DNA of 10,307 bases from Methanobacterium sp. (GCA_028682985.1 JAJRAE010000060.1:1-10307), one strand, 5' to 3'. Counted from the first letter of the stretch, positions 1-8,566 are shown. The notes: a model not told the origin generated them from the sequence alone. Translations and numbers: made by a program.

Positions 1-147
1 ATAATGGGTAGCCAGTCTCTAGGATTTTTTAAGTCCATTATTTCACCTTATGTATTAATCAATTTAATTGCGATAGATCTTAAATATTGTTAAAGAATTT
101 TGTTATTACTATTAAATAGTATGCTATTTCCTTTAAAATAAAAGATA

Positions 148-170
148 TTTAAGGGAACAAATCCCTAAAA
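148..170. terminator. Probable terminator hairpin after the DUF255 gene
   Basis: Arms AGGGA (152-156) and TCCCT (162-166) enclose a 5-nt loop. On the minus strand the hairpin lies about 37 nt after the stop codon at 203-205 and is followed by a T-rich stretch. It is nearly symmetric and could also stop transcription entering from the left. Positions 1-202 otherwise hold no gene that I can support. Confidence 0.4.
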
Positions 171-202
171 TTTTTAATTGAATAGTTCATTAAACTATAG
201 TC

Positions 203-2317
<2,115 letters not shown>

Positions 2318-2326
2318 TGAGTGCAA

Positions 2327-2333
2327 ACCTCCT
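2327..2333 (-). promoter_or_regulatory. Ribosome binding site that decides the DUF255 start
   Basis: The minus strand reads AGGAGGT, a strong match to the archaeal 16S anti-Shine-Dalgarno. Nine nt separate it from ATG 2317 and none from TTG 2326, so the ATG is preferred. Confidence 0.75.
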
Positions 2334-2360
2334 GTAAAAATTAAAAAAATAGTTGTTAGT

Positions 2361-2370
2361 ATATAATATG
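2361..2370 (-). promoter_or_regulatory. Candidate TATA box for the DUF255 gene
   Basis: The minus strand reads CATATTATAT. An archaeal start site about 25 nt downstream would fall near 2338-2341, giving a short leader that still contains the AGGAGGT site. Assigned from sequence and spacing only. Confidence 0.4.
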
Positions 2371-2439
2371 AACTTTGTTTGACTTAGTTTTTTAAAAAAA
2401 ATTAACTTCCTTTTGATCAAAAAAAAATATCGTAATTAT

Positions 2440-2468
2440 TAAAAAATAAAAAAAGGATTCTAAAGAAT
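2440..2468 (-). terminator. T-tract terminator after the tautomerase gene
   Basis: On the minus strand a small ATTC/GAAT hairpin (2457-2468) is followed by a long T-rich run (about 2440-2455). It begins some 10 nt after the tautomerase stop codon. A T-rich tract with a weak hairpin is a normal archaeal terminator. Confidence 0.5.
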
Positions 2469-2478
2469 TTTTCTAATT

Positions 2479-2676
2479 TCATTCCTCGGTTCTTCTCAAA
2501 TCACAGAGCAGGCAGTCTCCTACTCCCACATTCTCAGCATCCACTTCCCGGATAATAACCACCATGGCATCCACCGGCAGTCCGGTTACTTTACTGGCTG
2601 TCTGGGAGAATGATTCAACCAGCTCAGCCTTCTGTTCCTTGGTCATCTTCGGTCCGTCAATAGTAATTACAGGCAT
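2479..2676 (-). CDS. 4-oxalocrotonate tautomerase-family protein (DmpI-like)
   Basis: Complete protein of 65 aa, the normal size for a single-domain 4-oxalocrotonate tautomerase (4-OT) subunit, a family that assembles as oligomers. It starts Met-Pro, so Pro1 after Met removal is the expected catalytic base. The beta-alpha-beta pattern and an ENVGVG turn near residues 48-53 match the family and resemble archaeal DmpI-type members. By eye, the classical 4-OT arginines (Arg11, Arg39) do not appear to be conserved, so the substrate is unknown. The C-terminal stretch carries a CLLC motif (Cys55 and Cys58 counting Met1) where relatives usually read GGxLLxD. GAGGTGA (2684-2690) lies 7 nt before the ATG and fixes the start. 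No signal peptide; expected to be cytoplasmic. Its flanks show no functional partner. Confidence 0.88.
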   Translation of the reverse strand: MPVITIDGPKMTKEQKAELVESFSQTASKVTGLPVDAMVVIIREVDAENVGVGDCLLCDLRRTEE

Positions 2677-2721
2677 GATATGTTCACCTCGAAAATAAAT
2701 TCTCTACAATATATTCTATTG

Positions 2722-2790
2722 TTTACAGGAATAATATATTTTTAGAAACCCCCCATTTACTTTATTTACAGGAATTATTTTTTAGAAAAA
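2722..2790. repeat. Two imperfect ~30-nt direct repeats, 43 nt apart
   Basis: Both copies begin TTTACAGGAAT, at 2722 and 2765. After a short AT-rich stretch they continue with TTTTTAGAAA and end in an A/C-rich tail. They occupy most of the 120-nt gap between the caspase-like gene's stop and the tautomerase start. The left copy contains the TATA-like sequence of the tautomerase gene. The right copy contains the T-run (minus strand) after the caspase-like gene. They could be a local duplication of a terminator or promoter segment. Confidence 0.5.
2733..2743 (-). promoter_or_regulatory. Possible TATA box for the tautomerase gene
   Basis: The minus strand reads AAAAATATATT, inside the left copy of the direct repeat. 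A start site near 2710 would give a leader of roughly 35 nt. Weak evidence, based on sequence and spacing. Confidence 0.3.
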
Positions 2791-2792
2791 AC
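2778..2792 (-). terminator. Possible T-tract terminator of the caspase-like gene
   Basis: The minus strand reads GGGTTTTTTC starting a few nt after the TAG at 2797-2799, then continues AT-rich. There is no convincing hairpin. Confidence 0.3.
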
Positions 2793-2796
2793 CCTA

Positions 2797-4605
2797 CTAC
2801 TTCACTGTCCGGAACTGGAAAGTATAGCTGGACTGAAGACTGTTGCTGTAGAAATCTTTAACTGCACTGGCTGGAAGGTACACCTGGTAGAGGTTGTTGC
2901 TTAGTCGATTTGTGGTCATCTTCAAGGTCAGGGTTTTACCACTAATGGTTTTGGTGAATGAAACCAGTTTTCCGGTGGTCAGGTTTTTGATGTAAATGCC
3001 CGCATAATTAGATCCTGCTTTAATATTTTCACTGAAAGTAATAACAATAGAAGACGTCAATGAGACTCCTGTAGAGTTGTTAGACGGCTTGGTGGAGGAT
3101 ACCTTTGGTGGGGTTGCCTCTGGTTTGGTTTTAAATGAAAAACTGTAAGAGCTAGCCAGGCTGTTTCCCTCGATGTCCTCAACAGCTCCTGCTGGCAGGT
3201 AAACCAAAAATGTTGTGTTTAAAGACCGGATAGACTTCAGATATATTGTTAAGGTTTTACCGCTGATTTCTTTAGAAGTGATGGTCATCTTACTTCCCGT
3301 GCTTAATTTCCGGACGTAGATACCCTGGAAGTTATCGCCCATCTGTATGTTCTCATTGAATGTTATGGTTATGGGAGAGGTTATACCTGCACCGGTAGCG
3401 TTCTTTACGGGGTTAGTGGCAGATACCTGAGGTGGGGTGGTGTCCGGGATGGCGGTTTGAAATTTTGAAGTGAAGTTACTCATAAAAGGATTACCGGCTA
3501 TGTCCTTCACAGCACCGGTTGGGAGGTAAAGCTGATAATCTGTGCTGTTTAAAAGATTTAGGGAAGGAGTGATGGTTAGTACAGCGCCGTTAATCACGCA
3601 ATCAATACCTATCTTTAATCCGGAGTTCACATTTTTAAGGTATATCCCAGTGAAAAAGTCTCCAGCCTGGATGTTCTCATTGAAGGTGATAGCTACTGTT
3701 GATGTGGGGGAAACACCGGTGGCATTACTTTTAGGATAGATAGATTTTATAATTGGGGAGGTGAGATCGGTGTTTCCCGAAATAATAGACTGGTACCAGG
3801 CCTCAGCCGCTGCATCGTTGTAAGGTGTGGTCTGACTCGCGAGGGGGAAGGATGCATTCCAGTCTCCCACAAATGCAGCATAACCCTGGCTGTATCTCCA
3901 TATTTTAGTATCACTATAGGTAGTATAGGAAGTTAATTTGATGCCGTTCTGGTTGTTAGCAGCCTGGAAAGTGGTTGCTCCTTCCAGAAATTCATCCACC
4001 AGATCCACCACGGTTTTACCATTGTAACTACCGTAGTATCCAGAGGCATAGTAGTTTGCCCCCGCTCCGGTGAACATTCTTGAGAAGTTGTAGATGGTTT
4101 CCTCGGGATTGGCCACTTCCTGTGAGCCCACATATCCCGTGGAAAAACAGCTGTGGGATAGAATTACAGGTATACCTGTTTTGAATGGTGCGGTTATCAC
4201 CGGACCGTCCCATCCTTCCCGGATCTTACTACCAACTCCCCATACAAATTCATCTGATCCTACCAGGGCAAAGGGTGGGGTGGCCTCACCACCGTTCATG
4301 TCATAGTGGCCGGTTTGGTATCCGCCATGACCAATGTATATCACGGCATCAGCGTTGTACATGCCCTTCATAATATTTTTACCGGTGGCCTTATCTCCAT
4401 ATAATTCCTTAACCTCATAGCCTTTGTTTTCCAGTGCCCGGGCGGTGTTGTTAGCTTCAGTGACCCACTCGGGGTTTTCATCTCCCCCGTCGGCTATGAT
4501 TAGAACATGCGCTTCAGATGAGGGTGTGGTGAAGGAGAAAATGAAAATTAGTCCAAATATCACAGTTAAGATGTAATATTTCCGGTTGAATAGGGATGGT
4601 AACAT
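2797..4605 (-). CDS. Secreted caspase-like (clan CD/CHAT-like) protein with three Big_5-type Ig-like domains
   Basis: Complete protein of 602 aa. Residues 1-32 form a signal peptide: basic NRKY, a hydrophobic stretch at about 11-26, and a likely cleavage after SEA. Residues 33-270 look like a caspase-type alpha/beta fold. A hydrophobic strand ends in YIGHGG (His93) and the next in VILSHSCFSTG (Cys153), the His-Gly and Ser/Ala-Cys blocks of clan CD peptidases and CHAT domains. A GAxxYYASGYYG stretch follows, as in CHAT sequences. His93 and Cys153 are the candidate dyad. Residues about 284-386, 391-493 and 499-602 are three SbsA-type Ig-like (Big_5) repeats, each with ITFxENIxxG and LPxxAVxD motifs. 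There is no C-terminal anchor, so it is probably released or held by the Ig-like modules. Start: ATG preceded by a weak AAGGT about 8 nt upstream. It is divergent from the next gene. Peptidase activity is inferred, and the substrate is unknown. Confidence 0.82.
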   Translation of the reverse strand: MLPSLFNRKYYILTVIFGLIFIFSFTTPSSEAHVLIIADGGDENPEWVTEANNTARALENKGYEVKELYGDKATGKNIMKGMYNADAVIYIGHGGYQTGHYDMNGGEATPPFALVGSDEFVWGVGSKIREGWDGPVITAPFKTGIPVILSHSCFSTGYVGSQEVANPEETIYNFSRMFTGAGANYYASGYYGSYNGKTVVDLVDEFLEGATTFQAANNQNGIKLTSYTTYSDTKIWRYSQGYAAFVGDWNASFPLASQTTPYNDAAAEAWYQSIISGNTDLTSPIIKSIYPKSNATGVSPTSTVAITFNENIQAGDFFTGIYLKNVNSGLKIGIDCVINGAVLTITPSLNLLNSTDYQLYLPTGAVKDIAGNPFMSNFTSKFQTAIPDTTPPQVSATNPVKNATGAGITSPITITFNENIQMGDNFQGIYVRKLSTGSKMTITSKEISGKTLTIYLKSIRSLNTTFLVYLPAGAVEDIEGNSLASSYSFSFKTKPEATPPKVSSTKPSNNSTGVSLTSSIVITFSENIKAGSNYAGIYIKNLTTGKLVSFTKTISGKTLTLKMTTNRLSNNLYQVYLPASAVKDFYSNSLQSSYTFQFRTVK

Positions 4606-4852
4606 TTTTTAAGACCTTTATATGTTTTTTTAATATTTAATCACTGTGTAAACTTCGAAAGACCATTTTTATTCACTCTCTTATAATATTTGCTGTGAAT
4701 TTACCCCTACTTATTTCGGTGGGAATTTTTATTAGAAAAAAATTTTTAAATTAAGAAATTTCCGGGATTATTTTAGAAATATTTATTAAACCAGCTTTTC
4801 AATTAAAGATGGGATATATTATATTTAAACAATAACTAAGGGAGGTGAAAAG
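4606..4852. promoter_or_regulatory. Divergent promoter region
   Basis: This AT-rich gap lies between two genes read outward. For the minus-strand gene a TATA-like AATATTATAAG (4681-4691) would place a start near 4660. For the plus-strand gene AAATATTTATTAAA (4778-4791) would place a start near 4810, about 45 nt before the ATT start. A second AT-rich block (4813-4828) seems too close to the ribosome site. No operator-like palindrome stands out. Confidence 0.35.
4841..4847 (+). promoter_or_regulatory. Strong ribosome binding site upstream of an ATT codon
   Basis: GGAGGTG is a near-perfect anti-Shine-Dalgarno match. Seven nt after GGAGG lies ATT (4853-4855). No ATG, GTG or TTG in frame lies within normal distance. 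The next in-frame ATG (4886) is 40 nt away and would cut the signal peptide. Confidence 0.7.
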
Positions 4853-5608
4853 ATTAGGAGATTTATAACTTTAATTACAGGGATTATGATTATATTAACA
4901 TCGTTAGGCGGTACATGGGCTGTTGAAGAAAATCCATATAGCTCAGGAGACAATAATCTGGGAGGTAATCCAATTGATCTGAACATGGAGAACACCACCA
5001 AATGCAACACCAAAGAAGGTAATGATACATACGTAAATTTTAACTCGGTTTCATTAACCTTTAATAATGTATTATACGGCGGTAACACACAGGTTACACC
5101 ATTAATCACACTACCAGAAGAATTACCAACAAACTTCAATGTGGTAGACTCCACATTCATGGAGATAAGCACCACCGCACTGTACACCGGCTCCATTAAT
5201 ATATCTTACAGCTACATAAACCTGAACTATCAAAACGAATCCAACCTAAAACTGCTCCACTATGAAAATGGTGAATGGGTGGACTGTACCACCTACATCG
5301 ACACTATCAACAAGATAATCTATGGAAGCGTGAATTCATTATCACCCTTTGCCGTGATATCCACTGCAGATGAAGAACTTCCTGATGACCCCGGTACAGA
5401 TGATGGAAACCAGGACGACGGCACAGATGACGGTAATGATGGTCTACCAGCAGTTACCACCGATGTGGTAATCGATGGAGTAGTAATCGACGGTGCAGAG
5501 AACAGTTCCAATGAAAATAACGTGGATATGATACCAACCGGAACACCAGCACTACCGCTGTTATTAGGTATATTGATGATACTGTCAGGATTACTTAAAA
5601 GAAGATAA
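4853..5608 (+). CDS. Anchored surface protein, probable ATT start
   Basis: About 251 aa if read from ATT 4853 (240 aa from ATG 4886). From ATT, residues 1-23 make a complete signal peptide: two arginines, a hydrophobic core, then GGTWA before VEEN. From ATG 4886 the basic part is missing. Residues about 60-170 form a beta-rich domain ending with an ExLKLLHYENGEWVD-like strand and SLSPFAVIS, a pattern I know from archaeal and bacterial surface proteins but cannot name. Residues about 173-197 are an Asp/Gly-rich linker that may bind cations. The tail has MIPTGTP, a hydrophobic segment and KRR. This is the three-part layout of sortase-type or archaeal sorting signals, close to the MxxTGxP tail I recall from methanobacterial adhesin-like proteins. 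Likely exported and anchored; function unknown. Divergent from the caspase-like gene, convergent with the lysin-like genes. Confidence 0.78.
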   Translation: MRRFITLITGIMIILTSLGGTWAVEENPYSSGDNNLGGNPIDLNMENTTKCNTKEGNDTYVNFNSVSLTFNNVLYGGNTQVTPLITLPEELPTNFNVVDSTFMEISTTALYTGSINISYSYINLNYQNESNLKLLHYENGEWVDCTTYIDTINKIIYGSVNSLSPFAVISTADEELPDDPGTDDGNQDDGTDDGNDGLPAVTTDVVIDGVVIDGAENSSNENNVDMIPTGTPALPLLLGILMILSGLLKRR

Positions 5609-5641
5609 GGGAAAAAATAAGTAACCCTTATTTTTATTTTT
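5605..5641 (+). terminator. Hairpin and T-tract terminator of the surface protein gene
   Basis: Perfect 7-bp arms ATAAGGG (5605-5611) and CCCTTAT (5625-5631), with a 13-nt loop, are followed at once by a T-rich tail. The left arm overlaps the TAA stop codon. Confidence 0.7.
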
Positions 5642-5769
5642 AAAAACAAACATCACTTCTTATTTTAAAAGAAATATTTAATTCTTATTTTTTTACTTAC
5701 TATACTAATATGTCCGGGCCTTAATGAAACTAATTATGTAATAAGTGATATTGAAAGTGCTTAAAATAG

Positions 5770-5783
5770 AAAAAAAGAAAAAA
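5770..5783 (-). terminator. T-C-T terminator of PMBR-transglutaminase gene 1
   Basis: The minus strand reads TTTTTTCTTTTTTT starting 14 nt after the stop codon. The same T-run, single C, T-run design occurs after the other two paralogues. Confidence 0.6.
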
Positions 5784-5797
5784 TAAATTATTATAAT

Positions 5798-6871
5798 TTA
5801 AAAGGGCAGCTCTGCATAGGTGCCTGATAATTTTACCGTGCTTAGGTTCCAGTTGTTTATAGATCCAAAGGTGTTGTAGTTGCTGATTGCATCTGCGTAG
5901 TACCAGGTTCCATCCACATTTATCTGGGCCCATACATGTCCATACCATCCGTCTGAAAACTCACAGGAACCATGCTGGTATCTGGCTGGTAATCCAGCTG
6001 CTCTTGCTAGTGCAATTACCAAATGGCTGTGGTCACAACAGTTAGCAGTCCTGGCGCTTAAAGCTCCCAGAGCTCCTTTCTTGGTGTTGTAGTAGTAGCT
6101 GTAAGTAAGGTTATCTCTTACCCAGTTGAAGATTGCTTCTGCTTTTGCATAGTTACTGGTTAGTCCTGCTGTGATGGTTGCTGCTAATGAGGTTATGGTG
6201 GGGTCTGTTGATTGGCAGTTGGCTGTGGGCTGCAGATACTGGGTTAGATTGGTGTTGCCGCTGGATGAGTTGCTGCTGGTCACGGTCCAGGGTGTGACAG
6301 ATACTGTGTTGGGCAGTCTTTTGTTGTTTCCATAGAAAATGATAACTTTACTGTACATGTAAATGAGTGATTCCGGTCTGATCTTACCCAGACTGCTGGA
6401 TAAATAGTTGGGAAGTCTGCCGTTTGTACTTACAAATGTTTTAAGATTGCCGGCAAGTTTAACATATTCTGTTTTGGTTAGGGATCCTGATTTAACTGTC
6501 TGTGATGGGTCGCATGCTGCGCTTGCTGATTTCACGGTGATTGAACTGGTAACTCCTTTATTAAGGTTAACCACTCCATCTGATAATAAAAGTAGGTACT
6601 GGGATGTGGTTATTTGCTGTCCAGAAACAGTGACATAATTAGGTAATCGGTTATATGTATCAATAAATTTTTTCACACTATTAGCAGTCTTATTTAACTG
6701 GTATATGGATACTGTGAATGTGGTTGAACTGGTGGTGCTTGTTGATCCAGCAGCCAGGTTGTCTGAAGTATTTTTCTCGGTCTGATTGGTGGTTGCTGCC
6801 GATGCTGCACTGATGGATAAAGCCAGTACTAAAGTAAACAAGAGTGCTATATGAATGAACTTTCTCTTAAT
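5798..6871 (-). CDS. Exported PMBR-transglutaminase-like protein 1, probable pseudomurein isopeptidase
   Basis: About 357 aa from the ATT at 6871. It opens with a clean signal peptide: KRK, a hydrophobic core near residues 8-20, then AASA. A Ser/Thr-rich linker (about 26-55) follows. Two pseudomurein-binding repeats with RLPNY motifs lie at about 60-105 and 137-180, and a third, partial one with KRLPN starts near 184. The C-terminal transglutaminase-like domain has the triad Cys277 (in NCCDHSH), His312 (in GHVWAQ) and Asp327 (in YYADA). PeiW and PeiP, which cut the Ala-Lys isopeptide bond of pseudomurein, have the same domain order. They are viral and act from inside, whereas this protein is exported. 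It ends ELPF like its paralogues. Start choice: an in-frame ATG at 6943 would translate the ribosome site and lies upstream of the predicted transcript start. Likely wall turnover; activity is inferred. Confidence 0.85.
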   Translation of the reverse strand: MKRKFIHIALLFTLVLALSISAASAATTNQTEKNTSDNLAAGSTSTTSSTTFTVSIYQLNKTANSVKKFIDTYNRLPNYVTVSGQQITTSQYLLLLSDGVVNLNKGVTSSITVKSASAACDPSQTVKSGSLTKTEYVKLAGNLKTFVSTNGRLPNYLSSSLGKIRPESLIYMYSKVIIFYGNNKRLPNTVSVTPWTVTSSNSSSGNTNLTQYLQPTANCQSTDPTITSLAATITAGLTSNYAKAEAIFNWVRDNLTYSYYYNTKKGALGALSARTANCCDHSHLVIALARAAGLPARYQHGSCEFSDGWYGHVWAQINVDGTWYYADAISNYNTFGSINNWNLSTVKLSGTYAELPF

Positions 6872-6878
6872 TTTACCG

Positions 6879-6883
6879 CCTCC
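6879..6883 (-). promoter_or_regulatory. Ribosome binding site upstream of an ATT start
   Basis: GGAGG on the minus strand, within GGAGGCGGT, lies exactly 7 nt before ATT 6871-6869. No canonical start codon is near in frame. The identical GGAGGCGGT occurs before the neighbouring paralogue. Confidence 0.65.
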
Positions 6884-6963
6884 AAGTCCAAAATATATAA
6901 AGAGCAAACAGAAACTCTTCTTTTTAGGACAGATATATGTCAATTGAAGATCACTTATAAAAG
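6884..6963 (-). promoter_or_regulatory. Promoter and leader of PMBR-transglutaminase gene 1
   Basis: The TATA-like TTTTATAA (minus, 6955-6962) predicts a start near 6932. A second AT box with CATATA and TGTCC (6927-6939) follows. The leader can form a weak 5-bp hairpin, AAGAG/CTCTT (6900-6904 with 6915-6919). The TATA to GGAGG distance equals that of the neighbouring paralogue (72 nt). A TTTATATA at about 6893-6900 is probably too close to the start to be the promoter. Confidence 0.45.
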
Positions 6964-6969
6964 TTGCGG

Positions 6970-7365
6970 TTTTTTTCTCGCTAAAACACCCTTAGAGAAT
7001 CTTTTTTTTGAAGAGAAGCCCTTTATTGCGGTTGTTTAGTAATTATAATCAGTGTCTGGTATTTCAATCTTTTCATGTTTAATGGAGCTTTCTACAAGTT
7101 TATTTTCTTCATATTTCCGCTTTTAAAAGGGTGATGCCGTTAAATTCTTTTCCTGACTTTTTATTTAATAAGTTTTCCCTTTTGGATTTGTTAAAAGTAC
7201 CATCTTAAAGGGAAAAACGTAATATTTAATCTATTCTAAACTTTTAATTCAAGATTAAAGGAAAATAGTATGGTTTACTCTAGTTAATCAAATTTAAAAG
7301 ATAATGAATGAATATAATCTTTAAAATTTATTTTCTGAGAATTAACTATCAATACAATATCTAAT
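6970..7365. other. AT-rich spacer without a recognisable gene
   Basis: No open frame here has a ribosome site or a family match, and I see no RNA gene. The one notable structure is an inverted repeat, TTTTCCCTTT (7173-7182) with AAAGGGAAAA (7207-7216), enclosing 24 nt. It could be part of a regulatory region for gene 1 or mere AT-rich chance. Confidence 0.5.
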
Positions 7366-7379
7366 AAAAAAAAGAAAAA
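7366..7379 (-). terminator. T-C-T terminator of PMBR-transglutaminase gene 2
   Basis: The minus strand reads TTTTTCTTTTTTTT starting 14 nt after the stop codon, matching the tails of the other two paralogues in form and distance. Confidence 0.6.
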
Positions 7380-7393
7380 TGGAGGGATTAGTC

Positions 7394-8548
7394 TTAAAAG
7401 GGCAGTTCAGCGTAGATACCCAGTATATTGTTACTGCTCTTGGCCTGTCCAAAGTAGTTGCTGTTGTTTATGGCATCTGCATTGTACCATACGCCGTTAG
7501 CGTACAGCTGGCTATACACATGTCCAGAGACATGAATGTATCGGCCGGGTATTCCAGCGGCGCGGGCCAGGGCTATGACCAGGTGGCTGTGGTCGCAGCA
7601 GTTGGCACTGCGGCTGCTTAAAGCCCCCAAGGCGCCCTTCTTGGTGTCGTAGTAGTAACTGTAGGATAGGTTGTTTCTCACCCAGTTGAAGATGGCCTGT
7701 GCTTTACTGTAGGTGGATGAGATACCGGATGTTATGGATGCTGAACGTGATTTGATGGTGCTGCTTGTTGACTGACAGTTGGCTGTGGGCTGAAGATACT
7801 TGGAAAGACTGCCTGTTGTGGTTCCGGTCTGACTCGACCAGGATGTAACCGTAACATAGGTGGGAAGTCTGCCGTTTGCATCATTAAAACTGATTATCCG
7901 GGAGAACATATACACCAGAGACTCGTACCTGATATTACCCAGGGAACTGGACAGGTAGTTTGGAGCCCGTCCTTTATCTGTTATGAATTTATCCAGGTTA
8001 GTGGCGAGCTTTACATACTCTGAATTCTGGATTGTCCCTGATTTAATAGACTCTGAAGGGCTGGTTGGATTAGCCACGTCCTTTATGACAAGGGTGGTGT
8101 TCTTTCCACTGTTGATGTTTAACAGTCCCTCACTTACCAGCTGCAGGAACTGGGCAACAGATACCTGAGTTCCTGCTATGGTGACGTAGTTGGGAAGTCT
8201 CTTGTTTTTTTCAATAAAGTTTTTCACGTTGGTTGCTGCATCTTCCAGCTGACTCTGGGTTACACTGATTGCCGCCGCATGTGTGGTGGCTGTTTCCCCG
8301 GCAGCATATCCATCTATGGCTGAATTTTGTTTTGATGGATATGATGCCCTGGGCTGTTTAAGAAAGTCTGTTGTTTGCTGATCAGTTGAATCTTTTTGCT
8401 GTTCTGTGTTTAATAAGGTTGTATTATTCAAAGAATCCGTAGCAGAGCTTTGATCTGCATTTATTGGATCAGTTGCCCCTGCAGGACTCAAGGATAAGGG
8501 TAGTAATATTAATGAGAATAGCATTATCACTACCCATTTCTCTTTCAT
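7394..8548 (-). CDS. Exported PMBR-transglutaminase-like protein 2, with a shortened catalytic loop
   Basis: 384 aa from ATG 8548, or 386 from the in-frame ATT at 8554. The signal peptide is MKEKW, a hydrophobic core and SPAGA. A long polar Ser/Thr/Gln-rich linker (about 27-93) precedes pseudomurein-binding repeats at about 95-145 (KRLPNYV) and 180-222 (GRAPNYL), and a partial one near 225-236 (GRLPTYV). The transglutaminase-like triad is Cys316 (NCCDHSH), His343 (GHVYSQ) and Asp358 (YNADA). Between Cys and His this copy is 8 residues shorter than its paralogues: the CxFSDGWYG segment is gone, and Trp after the His is Tyr. The frame is intact, so this is variation, not decay. The C-terminus is again AELPF. 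GGAGG (8562-8566) lies 13 nt from the ATG but 7 nt from the ATT, the spacing seen in gene 1, so ATT may be the true start. Probable pseudomurein-cleaving or wall-modifying enzyme. Confidence 0.85.
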   Translation of the reverse strand: MKEKWVVIMLFSLILLPLSLSPAGATDPINADQSSATDSLNNTTLLNTEQQKDSTDQQTTDFLKQPRASYPSKQNSAIDGYAAGETATTHAAAISVTQSQLEDAATNVKNFIEKNKRLPNYVTIAGTQVSVAQFLQLVSEGLLNINSGKNTTLVIKDVANPTSPSESIKSGTIQNSEYVKLATNLDKFITDKGRAPNYLSSSLGNIRYESLVYMFSRIISFNDANGRLPTYVTVTSWSSQTGTTTGSLSKYLQPTANCQSTSSTIKSRSASITSGISSTYSKAQAIFNWVRNNLSYSYYYDTKKGALGALSSRSANCCDHSHLVIALARAAGIPGRYIHVSGHVYSQLYANGVWYNADAINNSNYFGQAKSSNNILGIYAELPF

Positions 8549-8561
8549 ATTAATTATACCG

Positions 8562-8566
8562 CCTCC
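8562..8566 (-). promoter_or_regulatory. Ribosome binding site, 7 nt from ATT and 13 nt from ATG
   Basis: GGAGG within GGAGGCGGT on the minus strand. The ATT at 8554-8552 sits at the same spacing as in gene 1, and the ATG at 8548-8546 is 6 nt further. Both give a full signal peptide, so the sequence alone cannot decide. Confidence 0.6.

Noticed and set aside
1..93. Open frame on the plus strand from the left edge to TAA 91-93, possible gene end
   Set aside because: Only 30 codons, no recognisable motif, and plausible by chance.
2318..2326. TTG start for the DUF255 gene
   Set aside because: It directly abuts AGGAGGT, leaving no spacing. ATG 2317 is correctly spaced.
4825..5196. Open frame antisense to the surface-protein gene
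   Set aside because: No ribosome site and no family resemblance; it mirrors the strongly supported coding strand.
6872..6943. N-terminal extension of gene 1 from ATG 6943
   Set aside because: It would translate the GGAGGCGGT ribosome site as three glycines, put 24 poor residues before a perfect signal peptide, and start upstream of the predicted transcript start.
7394..7620. Gene 2 as a decaying pseudogene because of its shortened loop
   Set aside because: The deletion is in frame, the Cys-His-Asp triad and the conserved ELPF tail remain, and promoter and terminator are intact.
7379..7621. Plus-strand open frame opposite the end of gene 2
   Set aside because: A mirror of the conserved transglutaminase region, and it runs through the terminator.
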